From: Halomonas heilongjiangensis
GTDB taxonomy: Bacteria > Pseudomonadota > Gammaproteobacteria > Pseudomonadales > Halomonadaceae
Length of the DNA stretch: 64,000 nucleotides
Assembly (NCBI RefSeq): GCF_002879645.1
Contig: NZ_PNRE01000075.1
Coordinates: forward strand, 26,886-90,885
Direction of reading: 5' to 3'
The notes below the pieces were generated by a model. That model was not told where the DNA came from and searched no databases. It was given only the letters and a program-made list of their open reading frames with translations. This document shows, one piece after another, positions 47,745 to 55,280 of the stretch; within the stretch, counting starts at the first letter, position 1, and every line of letters begins with the position of its first letter. The position numbers and the translations under genes were made by a program.

Positions 47745-48447
47745 GCTGCTGTTCCGGCCCCGGCAGCTGCGTGACCTGGTGCACGGGGTGCCCTGGCTCT
47801 CGGCACTCGACGACGACGAGGTCGACGCCCTGCTGGCGGCCTCGGAGGTGCGCCACCTGAAGAGCCGCGAATGGCTGTTCCGCCAGGACGCCCCGGCGCA
47901 CTGGCTCTACATCGTCATAAGCGGGGTGGTCAGGCTGGTGCGCGACACCATCGACGGCCGCCAGGCGACCATCCGTTGCGTGGAGCGTGGCGGACCCCTG
48001 GGCCAGCTGAGCATGGTGTCCAGCGAGGGCGTCTACCTCTATTCCACCGAGGCGCTGCGCCGCACCCACGTGCTGGCGATTCCCGCCCCCCGCTGCCGTG
48101 CGCTCATGGACACCCACCCGGCCTGCCGGGCGGAGTTCATGAGCCGCCTGGCCCTGGAACTCACCGAACGCCTGGAGGACATGGCGCTGCTGACCCAGGC
48201 CGACGCCATGGCACGGCTGGTCAGCTATATCCTGCGCCAGTTGCCCGGCAGTCGTGCCAAGGGACCGCGGGTGGTGCGGTTGACCATTCCCAAGCGCTGG
48301 CTGGCCGCCCAGCTGGCCATGACCCCGGAGACCCTGTCGCGCCTGCTCGGCAAGCTGCGTGACAGTGGTGCCATCAACATCGACCGTCAGCGGCTGGTGG
48401 TACTCGACGAGCAGAAACTGCGCGACACCCTGCTGACCGACGACTGA
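47704..48447 (+). CDS. Crp/Fnr-family regulator (Dnr-like)
   Basis: 247 residues. A cyclic nucleotide-binding-type domain (residues ~28-145, LFRQDAPAHWLYIVISGVVRLV) is joined by a long dimer helix to a winged HTH. The recognition helix TPETLSRLLGKLRDSG has the E-x-x-S-R pattern of FNR-type regulators, so it should read TTGAT-like half sites. The N-terminal Cys cluster of FNR/Anr is absent, so it cannot hold an oxygen-sensing 4Fe-4S cluster in the usual way; this is what Dnr-type NO-responsive proteins look like. An ATG two codons later is an alternative start. It overlaps moeA by 41 bp. Confidence 0.88.
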   Translation: MPMDSVPSPSSSTELLFRPRQLRDLVHGVPWLSALDDDEVDALLAASEVRHLKSREWLFRQDAPAHWLYIVISGVVRLVRDTIDGRQATIRCVERGGPLGQLSMVSSEGVYLYSTEALRRTHVLAIPAPRCRALMDTHPACRAEFMSRLALELTERLEDMALLTQADAMARLVSYILRQLPGSRAKGPRVVRLTIPKRWLAAQLAMTPETLSRLLGKLRDSGAINIDRQRLVVLDEQKLRDTLLTDD

Positions 48448-48469
48448 ACCCCGCAACGAGGGAGGCGAG

Positions 48470-48889
48470 ATGTCCCGCAAAGCGAATCGGCCACGCGCCC
48501 TGGTCTATGCCTGCTCCGGCTGCTCCGACGTGGCCCAGCTGGCCAACGAGGTGGCCCTGCGGCTCGACCACGCCGGCGTGGCGGAGATGTCCTGCATCGC
48601 CGGGGTGGGCGGCGGCGTACCGCCCCTGGTGCGCACCGCCCGCTCCGGGCGCCCGATCGTGGCCATCGACGGCTGCCAACTGCACTGCGCCAGCCACTGC
48701 CTGGCGAACGCCGGGGTGACCCCCACCGAGCACGTCAGGCTCTACGACCAGGGCCTGCGCAAGCGCAAGGGTCGCCTCTACGGCGAGGTGACCATCGCCG
48801 AGGTCACCGAGGGCGTGGGCGAACTGATCGCCCGGCTGCCGATGGACCGGACGATGCGCGACGCGTCGACGGCGGAGTGCCCCTCATGA
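48470..48889 (+). CDS. DGC-domain putative zinc-binding protein
   Basis: 139 residues. The name-giving motif [12 protein letters not shown] is near residue 64 and an N-terminal [18 protein letters not shown] near 13. With CIAGVGGG it gives six to seven conserved Cys that could bind Zn. The DGC family is found near nar, nor or molybdenum genes in many proteobacteria, with no proven function. Its TGA overlaps the ATG of moaA, so it belongs to the same molybdenum cofactor operon. A role in metal or sulfur handling for cofactor assembly is a guess. Confidence 0.85.
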   Translation: MSRKANRPRALVYACSGCSDVAQLANEVALRLDHAGVAEMSCIAGVGGGVPPLVRTARSGRPIVAIDGCQLHCASHCLANAGVTPTEHVRLYDQGLRKRKGRLYGEVTIAEVTEGVGELIARLPMDRTMRDASTAECPS

Positions 48890-49875
48890 CCTCCCTGGTC
48901 GACGGCTTCGGCCGTGCCATCCGCTACCTGCGGCTCTCGGTCACCGACCGCTGCGACTTCCGCTGCGTCTACTGCATGGCCGAGCAGATGACCTTCCTGC
49001 CCCGCGCCCGGGTGCTGACCCTCGAGGAGATGGCCACCCTGTGCCGGGCCTTCGTCGAGCTCGGCGTGGAGAAGATCCGCCTCACCGGCGGCGAGCCGCT
49101 GGTGAGGCGGGGCATCGGCGAGCTGGTACATGAGGTCGGGGCGCTGCCGGGGCTGCGCGACTTCGCCATGACCACCAACGGCGCCGGCCTGGTCAAGCAC
49201 GCCAGGGCACTGCGCGACGGGGGCCTGACGCGCCTCAATATCAGCCTGGATACCCTCGACCCGGGACGCTTCCGTGCCCTGACCCGTACCGGCGAGCTGG
49301 CCCGGGTGCTCGACGGCATCCGCGCGGCCCGCGACGCCGGCTTCGAGAGCATCAAGCTCAATGCGGTGATCCTCAAGGGGCGCAACGACGACGAGGTGCT
49401 CGACCTGGTGGCATTCGCCAGGGCGGAGAAGGTGGATATCAGCTTCATCGAGGAGATGCCGCTGGGCCGGGTCACCGGCCATGACCGGGCCGAGACCTTC
49501 TGCGGCAGCGATGCGGTACGCGCGACCATCGAGACCCGCCATGCCCTGGTGCCCACCACCGAGAGCACCCTGGGGCCGTCGCGCTATTTCCGCATGCCCG
49601 ACAGCGATAGTCGGATCGGCTTTATCTCCCCCCACAGCCACAACTTCTGCGATGCCTGCAACCGCGTGCGGGTCACCGCCGAGGGTCGCCTGCTGCTGTG
49701 CCTCGGCAACGAGCACTCGCTGGACCTGCGCGGCCTGATGCGTCGCCACCCCGGTGACCGCGAGCGCCTCAAGGCGGCCATCGTCGCCGCCATGACCCGC
49801 AAGCCCGAGCGCCATCACTTCACCACCGACGGCGAGGTGCAGGTGGTGCGCTTCATGAACATGACCGGCGGCTAG
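48886..49875 (+). CDS. moaA: GTP 3',8-cyclase MoaA
   Basis: 329 residues, a radical SAM enzyme making the first intermediate of molybdopterin from GTP. The radical SAM cluster is CDFRCVYC (near residue 24). The GTP-binding C-terminal cluster uses [20 protein letters not shown] (near 258-277). [18 protein letters not shown] and NISLDTLD are the other core motifs. The C-terminus has MNMTGG rather than the usual GG alone, which still ends in the functionally important Gly-Gly. Its ATG overlaps the stop of the DGC gene. Confidence 0.96.
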   Translation: MTSLVDGFGRAIRYLRLSVTDRCDFRCVYCMAEQMTFLPRARVLTLEEMATLCRAFVELGVEKIRLTGGEPLVRRGIGELVHEVGALPGLRDFAMTTNGAGLVKHARALRDGGLTRLNISLDTLDPGRFRALTRTGELARVLDGIRAARDAGFESIKLNAVILKGRNDDEVLDLVAFARAEKVDISFIEEMPLGRVTGHDRAETFCGSDAVRATIETRHALVPTTESTLGPSRYFRMPDSDSRIGFISPHSHNFCDACNRVRVTAEGRLLLCLGNEHSLDLRGLMRRHPGDRERLKAAIVAAMTRKPERHHFTTDGEVQVVRFMNMTGG

Positions 49876-49927
49876 GAAGGGACGACTCTGCTAGGGTGAG
49901 GCGATCATCCAGCGCAGGAGAGCCGAC

Positions 49928-51997
49928 ATGCCGAGCCATTCCACCACAGGCCCTGACCGGGAGGCGGCCGACCCCCATCGCTGGCTGGAAGAGGTCGAGG
50001 GCGCGCGCGCCCTGGCCTGGGTGGAAGCGCGCAACGCCGAGAGCCAGGCGCGGCTGGCCGATTCCGGCTTCGCCGCCCTGCGCGACGACCTGCTGGCGAT
50101 CCTCGAGGCCGACGACCGCATCCCCTTCGTGGTCAAGCGCGGCGCGCACTACTACAACTTCTGGCAGGACAAGGATCATCCGCGGGGGCTGTGGCGGCGC
50201 ATCACGCCGGCGGAGTACCGCCAGCCTCAGCCGGCCTGGGAGGTGCTGCTCGACCTCGACGCCCTCAACGCCGCCGAGGGCGAGAACTGGGTGTGGCACG
50301 GCGCCCATTGCCTCAAGCCACGCGACCCGGACGCGCCCTGGCGCCACTGCCTGATCGCGCTGTCGCGGGGTGGCGCCGACGCCGACGTGACCCGCGAGTT
50401 CGACCTCGTCGAGAAGCGCTGGGTCGACGACGGCTTCTTCCGCGCCGAGGCCAAGGGGGGGCTCGCCTGGATCGACCATGACAGCGTCTACGCCTACACC
50501 GACTTCGGCGAGGGCTCGCTGACCGCCTCGGGCTACCCGCGCCTCGTCAAGGCGTGGCGGCGCGCCACCCCGCTCGCCGAGGCCACCACGGTGTTCGAGG
50601 GCAATGCCGATGACATGGTGGTGGGCGCCATGCGCGACCATACTCGCGGCTACGAGCGCGACTTCGTCAGCCGCGCCCGGGCCTTCTACGACAACGAGCT
50701 CTACCTGCGCGAGCCGGATGGCACCCTGCGCAAGGTCGAGGCGCCGAACTCGGCCCGCAAGCAGGTACACCGGCGCTGGCTGACCCTGGAGCTGCGCGAG
50801 CCCTGGACGCTCGACGACACGACCCATCCGGCGGGGGCGCTGCTGGCCGCCGACTTCAACGCCTTCATGGCCGGCGAGCGCGACTTCCGGGTGCTGTTCA
50901 CGCCGACCGAGTGCACCTCCCTGGCGGATGCCACCTGGACCCGTCACCACCTCGTGCTCAATGTCCTCGACGACGTCAGGAACCGGCTCCTTGTGCTCAC
51001 CCCCGGCGACGGCGAGTGGTCGTGCGAGCCGCTGGCCGGGGCGCCCGAGCTCGGCACGGTGAGCCTGAGCGCGGTGGACGACGAGGAGTCCGACGAGGTG
51101 TTCATGGTGGTCAGCGACTACCTTACGCCGACCACGCTCTACCACGGCCGGGTCGGCGAGGTACCGCAGCCGCTCAAGCAGGCGCCGGCGCTGTTCGACG
51201 CCACGGGGCTCACCGTCAGCCAGCACTTCGCCACCAGCCGGGACGGCACCCCGGTGCCGTACTTCCTGGTGGGCAGGGAGGGTGTCGAGGCCAACGGCGC
51301 CAACCCGACCCTGCTCTATGGCTACGGCGGCTTCGAGATCTCGCTGCTGCCGTCCTACAGCCCCGGGGTGGGGCGCGGCTGGCTCTCCCGGGGCGGCGTC
51401 TACGTGGTCGCCAATATCCGCGGCGGCGGCGAGTACGGGCCGCGCTGGCACCAGGCCGCGCTGCGGGAGCATCGCCACAAGGCCTTCGAGGACTTCGCCG
51501 CGGTCGCCGAGGACCTGATCGCCCGCGGCATCACCTCACCCCGGCACCTGGGAATCCAGGGCGGCTCCAACGGTGGCCTGCTGGTGGGCAACATGCTGGT
51601 GAAGTATCCCCGGCTGTTCGGCGCCGTGGTCTGCCAGGTGCCGCTGCTCGACATGCGCCGCTACCACGAGTTGCTCGCCGGCGCGTCGTGGATGGCCGAA
51701 TACGGCGATCCCGACGGCGACGACTGGGCCTTCCTGCGCGGGTATTCGCCCTACCACAACCTCGACGCCGCGGCGGACTACCCGCCGCTGCTGCTGATGA
51801 CCAGCACCCGCGACGACCGGGTCCATCCCGGCCACGCCCGCAAGATGATGGCGCGGATGCGCGAGCAGGGGCACCCGGTGCTCTACTACGAGAACATCGA
51901 GGGCGGCCACGGCGGCGCCGCCGACAACCGTCAGCGGGCCCATATGCAGGCGCTGGCCTACACCTTCCTCGAGCAGACGCTGTTCGCCGGCGGCTGA
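49928..51997 (+). CDS. Prolyl oligopeptidase-family serine peptidase (S9A)
   Basis: 689 residues with an N-terminal beta-propeller (residues ~70-400) and a C-terminal alpha/beta hydrolase domain. The catalytic serine is in LGIQGGSNGGLLVGN (near 547), the Asp in TSTRDDRVHPGHARK (near 632) and the His in NIEGGHGGAADN (near 665). It cleaves short peptides after proline, or related bonds, in the cytosol; no signal peptide is present. AGGAG precedes the ATG. It is convergent with the Mrp gene, 18 bp away. Confidence 0.93.
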   Translation: MPSHSTTGPDREAADPHRWLEEVEGARALAWVEARNAESQARLADSGFAALRDDLLAILEADDRIPFVVKRGAHYYNFWQDKDHPRGLWRRITPAEYRQPQPAWEVLLDLDALNAAEGENWVWHGAHCLKPRDPDAPWRHCLIALSRGGADADVTREFDLVEKRWVDDGFFRAEAKGGLAWIDHDSVYAYTDFGEGSLTASGYPRLVKAWRRATPLAEATTVFEGNADDMVVGAMRDHTRGYERDFVSRARAFYDNELYLREPDGTLRKVEAPNSARKQVHRRWLTLELREPWTLDDTTHPAGALLAADFNAFMAGERDFRVLFTPTECTSLADATWTRHHLVLNVLDDVRNRLLVLTPGDGEWSCEPLAGAPELGTVSLSAVDDEESDEVFMVVSDYLTPTTLYHGRVGEVPQPLKQAPALFDATGLTVSQHFATSRDGTPVPYFLVGREGVEANGANPTLLYGYGGFEISLLPSYSPGVGRGWLSRGGVYVVANIRGGGEYGPRWHQAALREHRHKAFEDFAAVAEDLIARGITSPRHLGIQGGSNGGLLVGNMLVKYPRLFGAVVCQVPLLDMRRYHELLAGASWMAEYGDPDGDDWAFLRGYSPYHNLDAAADYPPLLLMTSTRDDRVHPGHARKMMARMREQGHPVLYYENIEGGHGGAADNRQRAHMQALAYTFLEQTLFAGG

Positions 51998-52015
51998 GCC
52001 GGCGCCGCCCGGGTC

Positions 52016-53125
52016 TCAGGCCTCCGTCATCAGGATGCGGGGGCCGGCCACGAGCGGGGAAGAGGGCTGCCGGGCGAGACGGGCGCTCACTCGCCTGGCG
52101 ACATCGCGATAGATCGTCGCCAGGTCACCCTCGGGGTCGGCGATCACCGTGGGTCGGCCGCCATCGGCTTCCTCGCGAATGCGGATATCCAGCGGCAGGG
52201 CGCCGAGCAGGTCCACGCCATACTGCCGTGCCATGCGCTGCCCGCCCCCATGGCCGAAGATGGGCTCCTCATGACCGCACCGGCTGCAGAGGTGGGTGCT
52301 CATGTTCTCGATCAGGCCCAGCACGGGCACATCGACCTTCTCGAACATGCGCAGCCCCTTGCGGGCATCCAGCAGGGCGATGTCCTGGGGGGTGGTGACG
52401 ATGACGGCGCCGCTGATCGGCACCTTCTGCGCCAGGGTCATGGGGATGTCGCCGGTGCCGGGGGGCAGGTCGATGATCAGGTAGTCCAGCTCGCGCCAGT
52501 TGGTGTCGGTCAGCAGTTGGGTCAGGGCGCGGGTCACCATGGGCCCGCGCCAGATCACCGGGGAGTCCTCCTCGATCAGAAAGCCGATCGACATGGCCTG
52601 TAGCCCGTGCCCCTCCATGGGCTCCATGCGCTTGCCGTCCGGCGACTCGGGCTTGCCACTCAGGCCCAGCATGTGCGGCTGGCTGGGGCCATGGATATCC
52701 GCATCGAGGATGCCGGTCCGGGCCCCCTCGGCGGCCAGGGCGAGGGCCAGGTTGACGGCTGTCGTCGATTTGCCGACGCCCCCCTTGCCCGAGGCCACGG
52801 CGATGATGTTCTTGATATCGGGCAGTAGCGAGAGCCCGCCCCGGGTGGTCGGGACGGCGACCTTCCAGCTCACCTCGACGTCGACCTGCGAGGCCTCGGT
52901 CGCGTTCCGGATCGTTTCAGCCAGGGCGCTGGCACAGGCCTGCCGGTGGCCGCGGGCAGGGTAGGGCAGTTCCACCCTGACGCGTACCCGTTCCTCCTCG
53001 ACCGAAATCCCTTTCAGGGCACCGGCGGTCACCAGGTCCTGCACCAGGTAGGGGTCTTGCCATTCCTTGATAATGCTTTCAATGGCGTTAACACCATCGG
53101 TGACTTCAGCGGCTGGATATGTCAT
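52016..53125 (-). CDS. apbC: Mrp/ApbC-family Fe-S cluster carrier ATPase
   Basis: 369 residues. An N-terminal MIP18-like domain (DPYLVQDLVTAGALKGI) precedes the P-loop ATPase with the deviant Walker A SGKGGVGKSTTAVNLA (near residue 110), LDADIHGPSQPHMLG, IDLPPGTGDIPM and the CxxC pair in HLCSRCG (near 280), which bridges the Fe-S cluster. It delivers 4Fe-4S clusters to target enzymes. The chosen ATG has a GGGGGA site; a start eight codons upstream does not. It is divergent from the ABC transporter SBP and would suit a locus rich in ferredoxins. Confidence 0.92.
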   Translation of the reverse strand: MTYPAAEVTDGVNAIESIIKEWQDPYLVQDLVTAGALKGISVEEERVRVRVELPYPARGHRQACASALAETIRNATEASQVDVEVSWKVAVPTTRGGLSLLPDIKNIIAVASGKGGVGKSTTAVNLALALAAEGARTGILDADIHGPSQPHMLGLSGKPESPDGKRMEPMEGHGLQAMSIGFLIEEDSPVIWRGPMVTRALTQLLTDTNWRELDYLIIDLPPGTGDIPMTLAQKVPISGAVIVTTPQDIALLDARKGLRMFEKVDVPVLGLIENMSTHLCSRCGHEEPIFGHGGGQRMARQYGVDLLGALPLDIRIREEADGGRPTVIADPEGDLATIYRDVARRVSARLARQPSSPLVAGPRILMTEA

Positions 53126-53264
53126 CGGAAATCCCCCTTTATTGGTCATTCGATTCTAGCGTTATTTTCCATAGGGTCTCCACCTGTTTCGATTTCTGCA
53201 CTTGTTATAGTTGTCTTCATTTTCAAGATCTTCATTGCTCCAGAATGATGCCGCAAGCAGTAAG

Positions 53265-53286
53265 TTCGCACCACCCATGGGCAAGG
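53265..53286 (+). promoter_or_regulatory. Upstream element 1, 109 bp before sigma-54 promoter 1
   Basis: A 22-bp sequence starting TTCGCACCAC and continuing with ATG, GC and AGG at fixed positions. 18 of 22 bases are shared with the element at 55026. Its start is exactly 109 bp from the TGGCAC of the downstream sigma-54 promoter, as in the second copy. It is a candidate enhancer-binding site. Confidence 0.65.
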
Positions 53287-53373
53287 AGGGGTGAGATGAG
53301 CGATGGGGGATATCGGTGGCATGTCTGATTTTTATCTTTATTAACAGCAGGGTGTCGCTGTGATGGTGGGATA

Positions 53374-53389
53374 TGGCACGAGGGCTGCA
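53374..53389 (+). promoter_or_regulatory. Sigma-54 promoter 1 (for the ABC binding protein gene)
   Basis: TGGCACG-AGGG-CTGCA matches the -24/-12 consensus TGGCACG-N4-TTGCW at all but one position, with the GG and GC 12 bp apart. Transcription should start near 53400, about 50 nt before the ATG. The stretch 53126-53450 otherwise holds no gene. Confidence 0.75.
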
Positions 53390-53406
53390 GAATAATGGTG
53401 GAGGTA

Positions 53407-53424
53407 ATGACTGGTTAGTACAAG
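53407..53424 (+). promoter_or_regulatory. Promoter-proximal 18-mer, copy 1
   Basis: ATGACTGGTTAGTACAAG begins 18 bp after the sigma-54 -12 element, just past the expected start site. It is 16/18 identical to the sequence at 55169, which sits 19 bp after the second sigma-54 promoter. The position suits a repressor operator or an mRNA element. Confidence 0.6.
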
Positions 53425-53450
53425 TACATCAAACAACAAGGTGACTGGGC

Positions 53451-54833
53451 ATGAAGCATGGGAAGAATCGACTTGCGAGCTGTCTGGCTGGATCATTGAT
53501 TCTCGTCAGCGGAGGGGTGGTGGCCGATACGATACGCATCGGTATCGGTCACCAGAGTATGGTGACCAACACCGTCTCGGGAGGCATCGTTCTCGAGAAG
53601 CTGGGCTTGATCGAAAAGTACCTGCCCACCGACGGAGACTATGCCGATGCCGAGTACGAGATCATCTTCCGGGATTACGACTCCGGGCCACCCATCACCA
53701 ACCAGATGTTGGCCGGCAATCTGGAGTTCGGCGTCATGGGGGACTATCCGCTGATCGTCAATGGTGCGCGTTTTCAGGAGACCGGGCGACACCAGACGCG
53801 CCTTGTCGCCATCACGGGTTACAATTTACAGGGAACCGGCAATGGCATCGTGGTGCCGGTCAGCTCCTCCGTCCACTCCCTGGCGGAGCTGGCCGGCCAG
53901 CGTATCTCCACCCCGGTGGGCAGTGCCGCCTGGGGCATGACCCTGAAGGCACTGCGTGATGCGGGCCTCGAAGGCCAGATCTCGATCGTGGATCAGAGCC
54001 CGCCCGTAGGGGTCGCCAACATCGCCGGTAACCGAATCGATGCCCATGCCGACTTCGGGCCCTGGTCCGAGGTCATGGAGTTCCGCGGTACCGGGCGCAA
54101 GATCTACGACGGCAGTGAGGCGCAGGTGCCCACCTTCCACGGCATGGTCGTCAGGGAGGCTTATGCCGAGCAGTATCCCGAGGTGGTCGAGGCCGTGCTC
54201 CAGGCGACCCTGGAGGCCCAGGCGTGGATTGTCGAAGACCCCATGAGGGCCGCGGTCGAGCTCGCCGAGTGGACGGGCATGGCCAAGGAGGTGCTCTACC
54301 TCTACCTGAGCGAGGGTGGCATCACCACCCAGGACGCGACCATCAAGCCGGCGTGGGTGGAGGCACTGGAGTATGACCACCAGCTGCTGCAGGACGAGAT
54401 GAACATTCCTGACCTGGACTTCGCTTCCTGGGTGGATGATCAGTATGTCCGCAACGCCTACGAGGCGAGGGGGCTCGATTACGCCGCGGCCCTGGACACC
54501 ATGGTGACGCCCGTCGCCAGTGATCCCGAGCTGAGCCCCGCCCAGATCTGGTATGCCGACGCGGGTGTCGTCGAGTTCGATAGCCTGGCGGACATGGTGG
54601 CGGCCTATCGTGAAGCGAGTGCCGATGGCAGGGAGATATATGCCTGTTATGTCTATGACCATCTGACGGGAATGAAGATGTTCGGCAAGGCAGCCTTCCT
54701 GGCCGAAAGCGATGATGGTGATATGGCCGCCTTCATGAAGCTTGCCGATTCCGAAGTGTTCGCCGATGAACACGGGGGGAGAGTCGTCGCTCTGTCCGAA
54801 CAGGTAGAAGAGGCCATTGCCATGGCCAACTGA
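53451..54833 (+). CDS. ABC transporter substrate-binding protein with C-terminal NosL-like domain
   Basis: 460 residues. A signal peptide ends near GGVVA-DT (residue 25). Residues ~26-350 form a periplasmic binding protein of the nitrate/sulfonate/taurine class (NrtA/SsuA/TauA): IGIGHQSMVTNT, GNLEFGVMGDYPLIVNG, STPVGSAAWGMTLKALRDAG, HADFGPWSEVM. Residues ~360-460 resemble NosL: FDSLADMVAAY, IYACYVYDHLTG and FMKLADSEVFADEHGGRVVALSE. The CGM copper motif of NosL is missing. It has its own sigma-54 promoter and its own strong terminator, so it is a separate transcript from the permease. AAGGTGA precedes the ATG. Confidence 0.85.
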   Translation: MKHGKNRLASCLAGSLILVSGGVVADTIRIGIGHQSMVTNTVSGGIVLEKLGLIEKYLPTDGDYADAEYEIIFRDYDSGPPITNQMLAGNLEFGVMGDYPLIVNGARFQETGRHQTRLVAITGYNLQGTGNGIVVPVSSSVHSLAELAGQRISTPVGSAAWGMTLKALRDAGLEGQISIVDQSPPVGVANIAGNRIDAHADFGPWSEVMEFRGTGRKIYDGSEAQVPTFHGMVVREAYAEQYPEVVEAVLQATLEAQAWIVEDPMRAAVELAEWTGMAKEVLYLYLSEGGITTQDATIKPAWVEALEYDHQLLQDEMNIPDLDFASWVDDQYVRNAYEARGLDYAAALDTMVTPVASDPELSPAQIWYADAGVVEFDSLADMVAAYREASADGREIYACYVYDHLTGMKMFGKAAFLAESDDGDMAAFMKLADSEVFADEHGGRVVALSEQVEEAIAMAN

Positions 54834-54870
54834 GGGCCCGTAGTCGTTAAGTCCGGTATCACGACAAGAG

Positions 54871-54909
54871 CGTGAGGAGGTGGTGATGGCCATCTTCTCA
54901 CGTTTTTTT
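54871..54909 (+). terminator. Strong intrinsic terminator after the binding protein gene
   Basis: CGTGAGGAGGTGG and CCATCTTCTCACG pair over 13 positions (two G-U pairs) around a six-base loop, followed by seven T. It ends the transcript of the binding-protein gene. It lies in a 447-bp gene-free, comparatively AT-rich stretch that also holds the second promoter set. Confidence 0.9.
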
Positions 54910-55025
54910 GTCTATTTTTGCTTGGCATCGGGACTCAAGCGCCAAGTCTCACTTGTACTAGTTGTCCTGTCGCTGGTCGATTGATTTCAATAAATGGCTT
55001 CAAGATTGGTGCCTGAACTTGTTCA

Positions 55026-55047
55026 TTCGCACCACGGATGAGCGAGG
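55026..55047 (+). promoter_or_regulatory. Upstream element 2, 109 bp before sigma-54 promoter 2
   Basis: Second copy of the 22-bp element (TTCGCACCAC, then ATG, GC, AGG), 18 of 22 identical to 53265. Its spacing to the sigma-54 box is again exactly 109 bp. Just upstream, TGGTGC at 55005 region and GCACCA form a wide dyad enclosing GAACTTGTTC. Confidence 0.65.
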
Positions 55048-55134
55048 GCATGTCAGTTTAAATGGCAGAAGTCGATGGAGGGGAAGTGGGGGATGTCTTG
55101 TAAAACATAGGGATAGATTGGTTTTGATGGGACT

Positions 55135-55150
55135 TGGCACGGCTGATGCA
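55135..55150 (+). promoter_or_regulatory. Sigma-54 promoter 2 (for the permease and ATPase genes)
   Basis: TGGCACG-GCTG-ATGCA again matches the -24/-12 consensus at all but one base. Transcription would start near 55161 and give a leader of about 120 nt to the permease ATG. Confidence 0.75.
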
Positions 55151-55168
55151 ACTATATGGGTAAATGAC

Positions 55169-55186
55169 ATGACCTGTTAGTACAAG
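55169..55186 (+). promoter_or_regulatory. Promoter-proximal 18-mer, copy 2
   Basis: ATGACCTGTTAGTACAAG, 16/18 identical to the copy after promoter 1 and in the same place relative to it. The preceding bases read ATGACATG, which is also part of the palindrome upstream of the GntR gene. A shorter match, CTTGTACTAG in reverse, occurs at 54952. Confidence 0.6.
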
Positions 55187-55280
55187 ATGCTCCAGGTGGC
55201 AGCTAGAACAATAACCGATATGGGCCGATACCCGGCAATGATCCGGAGCAAGGCAACTCCCCGTGGCAGGAGATAACCCG

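Noticed and set aside
51986..52003. GCCGGC-GGCTGA-GCCGGC hairpin between the peptidase and apbC genes
   Set aside because: The 6-bp stem includes coding bases and the stop codon in very GC-rich DNA; no T-run on either strand.
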